A stretch of DNA of 64,000 bases from positions 62,001 through 126,000 of the forward strand of contig NZ_JBHUIW010000009.1 of the NCBI RefSeq assembly GCF_042682915.1, read 5' to 3'. The notes below the pieces were generated by a model that ran no database searches, was not told where the DNA came from, and was given only the letters and a program-made list of their open reading frames with translations. Source of the stretch: Rhodoplanes azumiensis (GTDB lineage Bacteria > Pseudomonadota > Alphaproteobacteria > Rhizobiales > Xanthobacteraceae). A program made the translations under genes and the position numbers. Below are positions 16,098-25,193 of the stretch, piece after piece; positions within the stretch are counted from its first letter, which is position 1; every line of letters starts with the position of its first letter.

Positions 16098-17066
16098 CGA
16101 TTACTCCTCGATATGGAAGGGGCGGAACGCGCGATGTGCGGCCTCGGGAGCTGCGGTTCCGCGGTTTCGTGAAACGTGGGTCGGTGCGTTCGGTCCGGCT
16201 GTTCTGATGCCCGTGGGCCGCATCACGACGCGATGGGACGCATGACGACCATCGCGCAGCATACAAAGGAGTGTTCCGGTTATCTCATCACGACGCCGCT
16301 GTAAACCTTCGATCTGCATTTCATGCGGCATAAGCACAGAACATTTCGGATCAGGTCGGCGATCGGAGTGCCCTCATGTTGTCTGATCTGGTCGGGTCGG
16401 TGGAGCGAAACGGCGCTCCGGCACCGGACCGGATCCCTCGTATTCTCCGATAACGAATTGTTAACGCGGAAACATCCGACGTGATCACGTACTCGCGCGC
16501 TGCGGCCCGAAGCCAGCTTATCAGCAAGGCCAGCGCCGACGTCGGCCCGCCGGGAGCAGGACACGACGGCGGTTCGGCCGCCGGCTCGGCTGCCGCCGCC
16601 TCGTCGCGACGACGCCCGCCACGTCGCGCCGTCGAGTCGGTCCGACGCGGCGCATCGTCACGCGCCTCCGTCCGCCGGGGGGCCGTCCGCCATGCTGATC
16701 ACGCCGCCGCCGTGCGCCGCGGATCGTCGGCCGCGCGCGTCATGATCTGATCCCGGCGTGGCGGGTCCGGTGCAGGGTCGTCGCAACGACGAGGTCATCG
16801 CGCCGCCGGTCATCGCGCCGCTCCGTTTGGTCGCCCGCGACGGCGCGGGGTCGCGTGCAGGCAGACGATCGTTCGCTGGTGAAGCGTCGTCGCGATGCCG
16901 TGTCACGATCGGCGGTTCGGCTTTCGGTCGGAGCGGCCGGCGGCGCGACGAGAGCAGCGGGCCACCGCGCAACATCGGGCGCCTTGCGTTTCGGGGAGAA
17001 TTATTTTTTACTGATCGCGATCGAAGTCGATACGGAAGAAAAAATATTCTTCCAGAGTGTGAGATC
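16098..17066. other. Long intergenic region before the Lrp-type regulator
   Basis: Nearly 970 bases without a gene I can support. Frames present are Arg/Ser-rich and lack ribosome-binding sites. The last 70 bases are strikingly AT-rich (near 17000-17050) against the GC-rich surroundings and carry the inverted repeat at 17034-17053. A non-coding RNA cannot be excluded. Confidence 0.4.
17034..17053. promoter_or_regulatory. Candidate operator of the Lrp-type regulator (GGAAGAA-N6-TTCTTCC)
   Basis: Perfect 7-bp inverted repeat with an AT-only 6-base spacer, 13 bases before the start codon. Lrp/AsnC proteins usually regulate their own gene through AT-rich dyads, so autoregulation is a reasonable inference. 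Confidence 0.55.
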
Positions 17067-17594
17067 ATGAAACAGGACACCACTCAGGCCCGCGTCCGCA
17101 AGGTGGACGCGGTCGATCGCCGAATCCTCACGGTGCTGCAGCGCGACGCCAGCATCACGCTGGCCGAATTGGCCAAGCAGGTCCATCTGTCGCAGACGCC
17201 GTGCTGGAAGCGCATCCAGCGGCTCGAGGCGGACGGCGTGATCACCGGCCGGGTGGCGCTGGTGTCGCCCGAGAAGATCGGCCTCGGCCTCACCGTGTTC
17301 GTCTCGATCGAGACGGGCGACCATTCCAAGGAGTGGCTCGACGCCTTCGCCCGATCGATCTCGGCGATGCCCGAGGTGATGGACGTCTACCGGATGGCCG
17401 GCGACGTCGATTACATGCTGCGCGTCGTGGTGGCCGACATGGGCGCCTACGACACCTTCTACAAGAAGCTGATCGAGACGGTGCCGCTGAAGAACGTCAC
17501 GTCGCGCTTCGCCATGGAACGGATCAAGTCGAGCACCGCCTACCCGGTGCCGGGGCCGAGCGAGACCCGCGCCGGCGTGCGCGCCTCGGCGTGA
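17067..17594 (+). CDS. Lrp/AsnC family transcriptional regulator
   Basis: 175 residues, standard length. N-terminal winged helix-turn-helix: VDAVDRRILTVLQRDASITLAELAKQVHLSQTPCWKRIQRLEADGVI. C-terminal RAM/AsnC ligand domain: GLTVFVSIETGDHSKEWLDAF, then MAGDVDYMLRVVVADMGAYDTFY. ATG 17067 was chosen because the conserved HTH starts soon after and longer frames run into non-coding sequence; the ribosome-binding site is weak. Lrp proteins sense amino acids. It stands alone between a long leader and a convergent sulfate transporter. In many alphaproteobacteria an Lrp-type PutR activates putA, which is present at 36503 but far away. Confidence 0.92.
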   Translation: MKQDTTQARVRKVDAVDRRILTVLQRDASITLAELAKQVHLSQTPCWKRIQRLEADGVITGRVALVSPEKIGLGLTVFVSIETGDHSKEWLDAFARSISAMPEVMDVYRMAGDVDYMLRVVVADMGAYDTFYKKLIETVPLKNVTSRFAMERIKSSTAYPVPGPSETRAGVRASA

Positions 17595-17639
17595 AGAAGG
17601 AGCGCGTGGCGAGTGGCGAGATGCCTCGCCGGCTCGCGT

Positions 17640-17697
17640 CCCTATTCCTTACTCGCTACGCGCCATTCGCCATTCGCCATTCGCCCTTCTCGCTTCG
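17640..17697. repeat. Short CCATTCG-type tandem repeats between converging genes
   Basis: Repeated GCCATTC/GCCCTTC units (about 7-8 bp) lie between the Lrp gene and the end of cysA. Similar strings are dispersed in Rhizobiales genomes. No gene is seen. Confidence 0.55.
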
Positions 17698-18750
17698 CTA
17701 TTCGCCCTTCTCCGGAAACACCCGCAGCGTCCGGAATGCGACGTGCAGCGTGTCGCCGCGGGCGACCGAGACGTCCGCCGGCAGCTCGATCTCGACCGGC
17801 GGCAGGCCGTCGCCGAGGCGCAGCTCCGCGCGCCGCGCCGGGCCGGCGCGCCTGACCCCGACGACGGTCGTCGCGAGCCCGCCGGAGGGCGCGTCGGACG
17901 CAACGACGTCACGCGGCCGCAGGAACAGGGCGGCCGGCCCGCTCGCCGCGGCGGCAGGTGCCGGCAGCGCGTGCGGGCCGATCCGCACGACACCCTGTTC
18001 CACCGTCACGGGCAGGCGCAGCGCGTCGCCGATGAAGCCGGCCACGAAGGCACTCGCCGGATGGTCGTAGACCTCGTCCGGGGTGCCGATCTGCTCGATG
18101 CGGCCGTGCGCCAGGATCGCGACCCGGTCGGCGAGCTCCAGCGCCTCGTCCTGATCGTGGGTGACGAACAGGGTCGTGTGTCCGGTGCGGTCGTGCAGGT
18201 CGCGCAGCCAGCGGCGCAGGTCGCGCCGGACCTTCGCGTCGAGCGCGCCGAAGGGCTCGTCGAGCAGCAGCACCTTGGGCTCCACCGCGAGCGCGCGGGC
18301 GAGCGCGACGCGCTGCCGCTGGCCGCCGGAGAGCTGCGAGGGGAAGCGCCGCTCGAGCCCGGAGAGCTGGACGAGATCGAGGAGGTCGGCGACGCGCTGC
18401 CGGATCTCGGTCGCGCTCGGCCGCAGGCGGCGCGGCCGCACCTTCAGCCCGTAGGCGATGTTGCCGGCGACGTCGAGATGCTTGAACAGGGCGTAGCTCT
18501 GGAACACGAAGCCGACGCGGCGCGCCTGCACGGGCACGAAGGTCGCGTCCTCGCCGCCGAAGAAGATACGCCCGGCGGTCGGCCGCTCGAGCCCGGCGAC
18601 GACGCGCAGGAGCGTCGTCTTGCCGGAGCCCGACGGCCCGAGCAGCGCGACGAGCTCGCCCGCCTCGATCGACAGATCGACCCCGGCGAGCGCCGGCGTG
18701 CCGGCGAACCGCTTCTCCAGCCCTTCGGCCCGTATCGCGACCGTGTCCAC
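17698..18750 (-). CDS. cysA: Sulfate/thiosulfate ABC transporter ATP-binding protein CysA
   Basis: 350 residues. Walker A GPSGSGKTT, Q-loop FVFQSYALF, signature LSGGQRQRVALARAL, Walker B VLLLDEPFGALD and H-loop FVTHDQDEALEL are all intact. A C-terminal TOBE-like regulatory part follows. Energises sulfate uptake with the CysW/CysT pore and Sbp. GTG 18750 is chosen, four bases after the cysW stop; no clear ribosome-binding site is seen, so translation is probably coupled. It is the last gene of a four-gene minus-strand operon with the order sbp-cysT-cysW-cysA. Confidence 0.93.
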   Translation of the reverse strand: MDTVAIRAEGLEKRFAGTPALAGVDLSIEAGELVALLGPSGSGKTTLLRVVAGLERPTAGRIFFGGEDATFVPVQARRVGFVFQSYALFKHLDVAGNIAYGLKVRPRRLRPSATEIRQRVADLLDLVQLSGLERRFPSQLSGGQRQRVALARALAVEPKVLLLDEPFGALDAKVRRDLRRWLRDLHDRTGHTTLFVTHDQDEALELADRVAILAHGRIEQIGTPDEVYDHPASAFVAGFIGDALRLPVTVEQGVVRIGPHALPAPAAAASGPAALFLRPRDVVASDAPSGGLATTVVGVRRAGPARRAELRLGDGLPPVEIELPADVSVARGDTLHVAFRTLRVFPEKGE

Positions 18751-18754
18751 GCCG

Positions 18755-19666
18755 TCAGTATAAGCGGGTTCGGCCGAGCGCGTCACCGTAGCGCCATTCG
18801 AGGATCGACTTGGCCAGGAGCGTGACGAGGGCGAGCCCGGCGAGGAGCGAGGCGACGGCGAAAGCCGCCACGAAGTTGTACTCATTGTAGAGGATCTCCA
18901 CGTGCAGCGGCATCGTGTTGGTCAGGCCGCGCACATGGCCCGAGACCACGGAGACGGCACCGAATTCGCCCATGGCGCGCGCATTGCACAGGAGCACGCC
19001 GTAGAGCAGAGCCCATTTCACGTTGGGCAGCGTCACGGTCAGGAAGGTGCGCAGGCCCGAGGCGCCGAGCGTCAGCGCCGCCTCCTCCTCGGCCGTGCCC
19101 TGCTCCTGCATCAGCGGGATCAGCTCGCGGGCGACGAACGGGAAGGTGACGAACACGGTGGCGAGCACGATGCCGGGCACCGCGAAGACGATCTGCAGAT
19201 CGTGCGCGGCGAGCCACTTGCCGAGATAGCCCTGCGCCCCGAACAGCAGCACGAAGACCAGGCCGGAGACCACCGGCGACACCGAGAAGGGCAGGTCGAT
19301 CAGCGTGATCAGCAGGCTCTTGCCGGGGAACTCGAACTTGGCGATCGCCCAGGCGGCGGCGACTCCGAACACCAGGTTGAGCGGCACGGCGATCGCCGCG
19401 ACCGTGAGGGTGAGGCGGATGGCGGCCTGGGTGTCGGGGTCGCCGAAGGACTCGAGGTAGTGCGCCACGCCCCGCCGCAGCGCCTCGGTGAACACGGCGA
19501 CCAGCGGCAGCACGATGAACAGCGCCAGGAATGCCACGGCGAGGGAGATCAGCAGGATTTTCGTGCGCCGCGTCTCGTCGATCACCGGGCGTGGCCGTGC
19601 CGCCGCGCTCGTGCCCGCTCGCCCGGAGACGGCGTCGTCCGGGAGCGTCGCCTCCGCGTCAGACAT
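18755..19666 (-). CDS. cysW: Sulfate ABC transporter permease CysW
   Basis: 303 residues with six expected membrane spans, first at LLISLAVAFLALFIVLPLVAVF. The ABC coupling loop is EEEAALTLGASGLRTFLTVTLP (EAA motif). GEFGAVSVVSGHVRGLTNTMPL is the usual CysW ending. The first eight bases of the gene overlap the end of cysT (ATGTCTGA). Partner of CysT in the sulfate/thiosulfate channel of the inner membrane. An N-terminal cytoplasmic extension of about 30 residues is longer than in enteric CysW. Confidence 0.93.
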   Translation of the reverse strand: MSDAEATLPDDAVSGRAGTSAAARPRPVIDETRRTKILLISLAVAFLALFIVLPLVAVFTEALRRGVAHYLESFGDPDTQAAIRLTLTVAAIAVPLNLVFGVAAAWAIAKFEFPGKSLLITLIDLPFSVSPVVSGLVFVLLFGAQGYLGKWLAAHDLQIVFAVPGIVLATVFVTFPFVARELIPLMQEQGTAEEEAALTLGASGLRTFLTVTLPNVKWALLYGVLLCNARAMGEFGAVSVVSGHVRGLTNTMPLHVEILYNEYNFVAAFAVASLLAGLALVTLLAKSILEWRYGDALGRTRLY

Positions 19667-20543
19667 GGCCGAATCTCCGCCGGCTGAACATCTGCAGGAG
19701 GTTGATGGCGAGCAGCAGCAAGAACGAGATGGCGAGCATCACGGTGGCGATCGCGGTGGCGCCGGCGTAGTTGAACTCCTCCAGCTGGATGACGATGAGC
19801 AGCGGCGCGATCTCGGACCGGAACGGGATGTTGCCGGCGATGAAAATCACCGAGCCGTACTCGCCGACGGCGCGGCCGAAGGCGAGTGCGAAGCCGGTCA
19901 GCACGGCGGGCAGCAGGGTCGGCAGCACGACGCGCAGGATGGTCTGGCGCCGCGTGGCGCCGAGCGTCGCCGACGCCTCCTCGATCTCGCGGTCGAGATC
20001 GGCCAGCACGGGCTGCACGGTGCGCACCACGAAGGGCAGGCCGACGAAGACGAGCGCCACGAAGATGCCGAGCGGCGTGAAGGCGATCTTGAGGCCGAAG
20101 GGGGCGAACAGCGCGCCGATCCAGCCGGTCGGCGCATAGACGGCGGCGAGCGCGATGCCGGCCACCGCGGTCGGCAGCGCGAACGGCAGATCGACCACGG
20201 CGTCGAGGACACGCCGGCCCGGGAAGTCGTAGCGGGTCAGCACCCAGGCGACCAGAAGGCCGAACACGGCGTTGGCGGCGGCGGCGGCGAGCGACAGGCC
20301 GAAGCTCGTCTCCAGCGCGGCGAGCACGCGCGGCGTCGTCGCGATTTGCCAGATGCCGGAGATCCCGAGCCCGCTCGCCCGGATCACCAGGGCGGCGAGC
20401 GGAACCAGGACGATCAGCGACAGATAGGTGACGGCGAAGCCGAAGGTGAGGCCGAAGCCGGGCAGCGCGCTCGGCTGCCGGAAACGCCACGGCACCCGCG
20501 GCGGTGCGTCGCCGGCCGTGCCCGAGGGAGCCACGAGGCTCAT
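19659..20543 (-). CDS. cysT: Sulfate ABC transporter permease CysT
   Basis: 294 residues with six spans, beginning FGLTFGFAVTYLSLIVLVPLAALV. The coupling loop reads IEEASATLGATRRQTILRVVLP, and GRAVGEYGSVIFIAGNIPF is diagnostic of CysT/CysU. The ATG at 20543 overlaps the sbp stop by ATGA and has GGGGGAGG upstream. It forms the transmembrane channel with CysW. A much longer open frame continues upstream, but it only shadows sbp and intergenic sequence. Confidence 0.94.
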   Translation of the reverse strand: MSLVAPSGTAGDAPPRVPWRFRQPSALPGFGLTFGFAVTYLSLIVLVPLAALVIRASGLGISGIWQIATTPRVLAALETSFGLSLAAAAANAVFGLLVAWVLTRYDFPGRRVLDAVVDLPFALPTAVAGIALAAVYAPTGWIGALFAPFGLKIAFTPLGIFVALVFVGLPFVVRTVQPVLADLDREIEEASATLGATRRQTILRVVLPTLLPAVLTGFALAFGRAVGEYGSVIFIAGNIPFRSEIAPLLIVIQLEEFNYAGATAIATVMLAISFLLLLAINLLQMFSRRRFGHV

Positions 20544-21616
20544 CGTCCGCGGCCTCCCCCGGGGGCGTAGATCCGATCGAACACGCCGGCGTCGGCAAAG
20601 TGCTCGGCCTGCACCTTCGTCCAGCCGCCGAACACCTGGTCGATGGTGACGAGCTTGGTCTTGCCGAAGCGGGCGAGATCCTCGGGCGCCGCCGCCTCGG
20701 GCTTGAAGGGACGATAATAGTTGGCGGCGATGATGCGCTGCGCCGCGGGCTCGTAGAGGAAATCGAGATAGGCCTGGGCGACGGCGCGGGTGCCGCGCTT
20801 GTCGACCACCTTGTCGACGAGCGCGACGGGCGGCTCGGCGACGATCGACAGCGACGGGTAGACGATGTCGAACTTGTCGGCGCCGAATTCCTGCAGGGCC
20901 AGGAACGCCTCGTTCTCCCAGGCGATCAGCACGTCGCCGAGACCGCGCTGGACGAACGTGGTGGTCGAGCCGCGGGCGCCCGTGTCGAGCACCGGCACGT
21001 TCCTGTAGATCGCCGCGACCAGGGCTTGGGCCTTGGCGGCGTCGCCGCCGGTGCGGTCGAGCTCGTAGGCCCAGGCGGCGAGGTAGTTCCAGCGCGCGCC
21101 CCCCGAGGTCTTCGGGTTCGGCGTGATCACCTGGACGCCGGCCTTCGCCAGATCGTCCCAATCCTTGATGCCCTTCGGGTTGCCCTTGCGGACCAGCAGC
21201 ACGATCGTCGACGTGTAGGGCGACGAATTGTTGGGCAGCCGCGATTGCCAGGTCTCGGGCAGGCGCTTCGATTCGCGCGCGATGGCGTCGATGTCGCCGG
21301 CGAGCGCCAGGGTCACGACGTCGGCGTCGAGGCCGTCGATCACCGAGCGGGCCTGGCGCCCCGAGCCGCCGTGCGAAGTGCGGATCGTGACGGTCTGGCC
21401 GGTCTTCGCCTTCCAGTCCTTGGCGAAGGCGTCGTTGACGGCCCGGTAGAGCTCGCGGGTCGGGTCGTAGGACACGTTGACGAGCGTGACGGTCTGGGCC
21501 TGTGCGGGTGCCGCGCCGATGCCCGCCGGTCCGCCGCCGGCGATCAGCAGGATCGCCATCAGGATCGCCACCGTCGGTGAGGTTCGCGACAGCGGCGTCA
21601 TCGAGGCACGAATCAT
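20540..21616 (-). CDS. sbp: Sulfate-binding periplasmic protein
   Basis: 358 residues. A signal peptide is visible after ATG 21616 (LSRTSPTVAILMAILLIAGG, cut near AQA|Q). The mature start TVTLVNVSYDPTRELYRAVND and SHGGSGRQARSVIDGLDADVVTLALAGD are hallmark strings of sulfate-binding proteins; YLDFLYEPAAQRIIAANYYRP follows near the end. AGGTG precedes the start. It captures sulfate for CysTWA and is the first gene of the operon. No CysB-type site could be recognised in the upstream 400 bases. Confidence 0.93.
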   Translation of the reverse strand: MIRASMTPLSRTSPTVAILMAILLIAGGGPAGIGAAPAQAQTVTLVNVSYDPTRELYRAVNDAFAKDWKAKTGQTVTIRTSHGGSGRQARSVIDGLDADVVTLALAGDIDAIARESKRLPETWQSRLPNNSSPYTSTIVLLVRKGNPKGIKDWDDLAKAGVQVITPNPKTSGGARWNYLAAWAYELDRTGGDAAKAQALVAAIYRNVPVLDTGARGSTTTFVQRGLGDVLIAWENEAFLALQEFGADKFDIVYPSLSIVAEPPVALVDKVVDKRGTRAVAQAYLDFLYEPAAQRIIAANYYRPFKPEAAAPEDLARFGKTKLVTIDQVFGGWTKVQAEHFADAGVFDRIYAPGGGRGR

Positions 21617-22019
21617 TGCGTTCACCTGTTCCGTTCCGGCCCGGCCGTTCTTCGCCGGATCGGCGTGTGCCGGATCCTCGTGGTGAGCGGCCGGGACGGC
21701 GATGGAAGCCGCGATCGGGCGAACCCGCAATCTGGGGCGGACAGAAAAGTCGGTCCACGCTGTCCGCCGTGCGAGCCGAGAACGATCGCCTCCCGCGGAC
21801 CTCGCCGGGAGAGCGCTCTTCGCCGCAGGCGGTACGCATCGTGCCGGGGGGCATGCTGGACAAGCGGGCGCACCGGGTCAACCCGGCCAGGTCGGCAGCG
21901 CGCCGCGCGACGTCCGGCCGGGCGACACCTCCAGGCTCTGGCAGAAGCGGCCGCGAAGCGGTATCATGCGACGCTGTCCCGAGCCTTCGCTCCCGAGCCT
22001 TCGCTCCACGGAGGCGATC
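21617..22019. other. Divergent intergenic region between sbp and the TPR-caspase gene, with a 14-bp duplication
   Basis: About 400 bases without a gene. CCCGAGCCTTCGCT occurs twice in tandem (21978-21991, 21992-22005) just before the GGAGG of the caspase gene. Promoters for both genes must lie here; I cannot point to them. Confidence 0.6.
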
Positions 22020-23957
22020 ATGTTTCATGACGGCCTTTCGGTCTTGGGGTCGTCGCCGCCACGGTCGGCTTCTCCTGCGGCATCTCCTCCCGCGCCATCT
22101 CCTCCTGCGGCGTTTCCTCTTGCTGCGTCTCCTTCTGCGGTGTTCCCGCCACCAGGATCGGCCCGGCGCCGTCGTGCCGCGGGGGCGATTCTGCTCGGTC
22201 TTGTCGTTCTCGTCGTGACGGCGGCGGCGACGCCCGCCGCCGCGGCCCCGAAGCGCGGCGATGCGCAGGCGGCCGACCGTGCCGCCTGCTCCGGCAAGGA
22301 TCCGGACGCATCGATCGCCGCCTGCACCCGCCTGTTGGACGGCGTCGCCGATGCGCCGGTGAGCGAGCGTGCGATCTGGTTCAACAATCGCGGCGTGGCC
22401 CTCAACGAGAAGGGTCACCACGACCTCGCCATTCGCGATTTCGACGAGGCGATCCGGCTCGGCCATCGCGGCGCCTTTACGAACCGCGGGTTCGCCTATC
22501 GGCGCAAGGGCGACCTCGATCAGGCCGTGCGTGACTACAGCGAGGCGATCCACCTCGATCCGACCCGGCCGCAGGCCTACAACAATCTGGGGGTCGTCTA
22601 TCGCCTGCGCGGCGAGCTCGATCGCGCCATCCGCGAGTACGACGAGGCGATCCGGCGCGATCCCAAATACACGAGCGCCTACAACAATCGCGGCTTCGCC
22701 CTCGCGATGAAGGGCGAGACCGATCGCGCCATGCGGGATTTCGACCAGGCGATCACGCTCGATCCGAATTATTCGAACGCCTATCGCCATCGCGGCGACG
22801 TCTTGGCGCGGCGTGGCGACATCCGCGCCGCGATGCGCGACTACGACAGCGCCATTCGGCTCGACCCGAAATACGCGGCGGCCTATCGGGGCCGCGGCGA
22901 GCTGCTGGCGCGCATCGGCGATGTCGACCGTGCCCTCGCCGATCTCGACGCGGCGATCAGGTTCGATCCGGCCGATCCCGGGGCCTACACGGCCCGGGGG
23001 CAGGTGCTCGAGCAGAAGAACGAGGCATCACGCGCGCTCTCGGACTATCGGATCGCCGTGACGCTGCCGGAGTCGAGCGAGGCCAAGGCGGCGCGCGAGA
23101 AGGCACGCGACCGAATCGCCGCGCTCACGGCGGCGCCGAGCGCGACACCGCCCGCCGTCACAGCGGCGGCGCCGGCCGCCGCGACGGCGGCGGTCGCGCC
23201 GGCCGGCGCAGCGGTCGCGCCACCTTCGGCTCCGCCGAAGAGTGTCGCGGCGCCGACCTTCGCTCGCCGCGTCGCCTTGGTCGTCGGCAACAGCGCCTAT
23301 GTCCATGCGCCGCCGCTCGCCAATCCCCAGAACGACGCCGGCGACGTCGCCGCGGCGCTGCGCCGCATCGGCTTCGACGTCGTCGAGGGCCGCAACCTCG
23401 ATCGCCGGGGCATGGACGAGGCGGTGCGCAGCTTCGGCCGCAAGCTCGACGGCGCCGACCTGGCCGTCTTCTTCTATGCCGGCCACGGGCTCCAGGTCGC
23501 CGGAAAGAACTATCTGGTGCCGGTCGACGCGAAGCTCGAACGGCCGGGCGACCTCGCCCTCGACGCCGTCGACGTCTCGCTGGTGCTGGCCCAGATGGAG
23601 GCCGACAAGCGGGTCAACCTGGTGTTCCTCGACGCCTGTCGCGACAATCCGCTGTCGCGCAGCCTGGCCCGCTCGCTCGGCACCCGGTCGGCGACCGTCG
23701 GCACCGGGCTCGCCTCGATCCAGAGCGCGCTCGGCACCATGATCGCCTACGCGACCCAGCCCGACAACGTCGCGCTCGACGGCGAGGGCCGCAACAGCCC
23801 CTTCACGACGGCGTTGCTGAAACACATCGGCACGCCCGGCGTCGACATCGGCACGATCATGCGGCGGGTGCGGGCCGAGGTGGTGACGGCGACCCGCGAG
23901 AAGCAGGTGCCGTGGGATCACTCCTCGCTGATCGGCGACGTCGTGCTGGTGCCGTGA
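22020..23957 (+). CDS. Membrane-anchored TPR-caspase (orthocaspase, peptidase C14 family)
   Basis: 645 residues; ATG 22020 follows GGAGG. Residues 17-45 are a degenerate Ser-Pro-x-Ala repeat (15-bp units). Residues 54-75 are a hydrophobic anchor or signal (AGAILLGLVVLVVTAAA). Residues about 118-350 hold seven tetratricopeptide repeats of the (N/H)RGxxxxxxGxxxxAxxDxxxAI type. A Pro/Ala linker (370-410) leads to a caspase-like domain (415-645) with the catalytic His in FFYAGHG (His489) and Cys in VFLDACRDN (Cys540); both are present. The protease domain probably faces the periplasm. Substrate and trigger are unknown; the TPR part should bind partners. Confidence 0.88.
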   Translation: MFHDGLSVLGSSPPRSASPAASPPAPSPPAAFPLAASPSAVFPPPGSARRRRAAGAILLGLVVLVVTAAATPAAAAPKRGDAQAADRAACSGKDPDASIAACTRLLDGVADAPVSERAIWFNNRGVALNEKGHHDLAIRDFDEAIRLGHRGAFTNRGFAYRRKGDLDQAVRDYSEAIHLDPTRPQAYNNLGVVYRLRGELDRAIREYDEAIRRDPKYTSAYNNRGFALAMKGETDRAMRDFDQAITLDPNYSNAYRHRGDVLARRGDIRAAMRDYDSAIRLDPKYAAAYRGRGELLARIGDVDRALADLDAAIRFDPADPGAYTARGQVLEQKNEASRALSDYRIAVTLPESSEAKAAREKARDRIAALTAAPSATPPAVTAAAPAAATAAVAPAGAAVAPPSAPPKSVAAPTFARRVALVVGNSAYVHAPPLANPQNDAGDVAAALRRIGFDVVEGRNLDRRGMDEAVRSFGRKLDGADLAVFFYAGHGLQVAGKNYLVPVDAKLERPGDLALDAVDVSLVLAQMEADKRVNLVFLDACRDNPLSRSLARSLGTRSATVGTGLASIQSALGTMIAYATQPDNVALDGEGRNSPFTTALLKHIGTPGVDIGTIMRRVRAEVVTATREKQVPWDHSSLIGDVVLVP

Positions 23958-23960
23958 CGG

Positions 23961-25193
23961 TCAGACGAGGGCCAGCAGCGCGCCGGTGCCGGCGCTGAGC
24001 AGCACGACGAGCCAGGGCGGCGTCGTCCAGGCGACGAGCAGCAGGAAGGCCGCGGCGGCGAGCGCGAAGTCGAGCCCACCGTGGATCGCCGCCGTCCACA
24101 CGGGATCGTAGAGCGCGGCGAGCAGGATGCCGACGACGGCGGCGTTGACGCCCCGCAGCATCGCCTGGGCGCTCGCGCGTCGGCGCAGCGCCTCCCAGAA
24201 CGGCAGTGCGCCGATCACCAGCATGAACGACGGCAGGAAGATCGCGACGAGCGCGATCGCGCCGCCGAGCCAGCCGTCCGGAGCGGGGCCTGCGACCGCA
24301 CCCAGATAGGCCGCGAAGGTGAACAGCGGCCCCGGCACCGCCTGCGCCGCACCGTAGCCGGCCAGGAACGCGTCGTTGCTCACCCAGCCGGGCGGCACCA
24401 CGGCGGACTGCAGCAGCGGCAGCACCACATGGCCGCCGCCGAACACCAGCGAGCCCGCCCGGTAGAAGGCGTCGACCAGCGCGGCGAGGTGCGCGCCGGT
24501 GGCGCTCGCCAGCACCGGCAGTCCGGCGAGCAGCACGAAAAACAACGTCAGCGCGATCACGCCGGTGGTCCGACCGACGGTCAGCGGCAGCGGCGCGTGA
24601 TCGGCCACGGCATCGCCACGGGGCAGGAGGAGAAACCCGGCCAGGCCGCCCAGCACGATCGCGGCGACCTGGCTGAACGCCGTGGGAACCGCCAGCACGA
24701 TCGCGGCGGCGATCACGGCGAGGCTCGCCCTCTCACGGTCGGGCGCGAGGGAGCGCAGCATGCCGAGCACGGCCTGCGCGACGACGGCGACGGCGGCGAT
24801 CTTCAGCCCGTGCAGCCAGCCGGCGCCGGTCGGGTCGCCGAGCGCTCGGATGCCGTAGGCGAAGGCGACGAGCGCGATCGCCGACGGCATCGTGAAGCCG
24901 ATCCAGGCGGCGAGGGCGCCGGGAAAGCCGGCGCGCGACAGGCCGACCGCGATGCCGACTTGGCTCGACGCCGGGCCGGGCAGGAACTGGCACAGCGCGA
25001 CGAGGTCCGCATAGGCGCGGTCGTCGAGCCAGCGCCGCCGCGTGACGAACGCGTCGCGAAAATAGCCGAGATGCGCGATCGGTCCGCCGAACGAGGTGAG
25101 GCCGAGACGCAGAAAGACGAGAAAGACCTCGGCTGCCGTGCCGTGCGCGGCCGGCGTCTCGATGTCCGGTGGGGCGGCGTCGCGGGTCGTCAC
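23961..25193 (-). CDS. chrA: ChrA-family chromate transporter
   Basis: 410 residues, the two-domain long form. The two homologous halves each have the CHR signature: FLRLGLTSFGGPIAHLGYF with FLPGPASSQVGIAVG in the first, and FYRAGSLVFGGGHVVLPLL with AVPGPLFTFAAYLGA in the second. About 10-12 membrane spans. GTG 25193 overlaps the stop of the upstream hydrolase gene (GTGA), so it is translated with it. ChrA proteins expel chromate or transport related oxyanions. No chromate-responsive regulator is nearby, so its substrate in this setting is open. Confidence 0.88.
   Translation of the reverse strand: MTTRDAAPPDIETPAAHGTAAEVFLVFLRLGLTSFGGPIAHLGYFRDAFVTRRRWLDDRAYADLVALCQFLPGPASSQVGIAVGLSRAGFPGALAAWIGFTMPSAIALVAFAYGIRALGDPTGAGWLHGLKIAAVAVVAQAVLGMLRSLAPDRERASLAVIAAAIVLAVPTAFSQVAAIVLGGLAGFLLLPRGDAVADHAPLPLTVGRTTGVIALTLFFVLLAGLPVLASATGAHLAALVDAFYRAGSLVFGGGHVVLPLLQSAVVPPGWVSNDAFLAGYGAAQAVPGPLFTFAAYLGAVAGPAPDGWLGGAIALVAIFLPSFMLVIGALPFWEALRRRASAQAMLRGVNAAVVGILLAALYDPVWTAAIHGGLDFALAAAAFLLLVAWTTPPWLVVLLSAGTGALLALV

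Noticed and set aside
16481..16750. 90-codon plus-strand frame in the long intergenic region
   Set aside because: Ser/Arg/Ala-biased, no ribosome-binding site and no similarity that I recognise.
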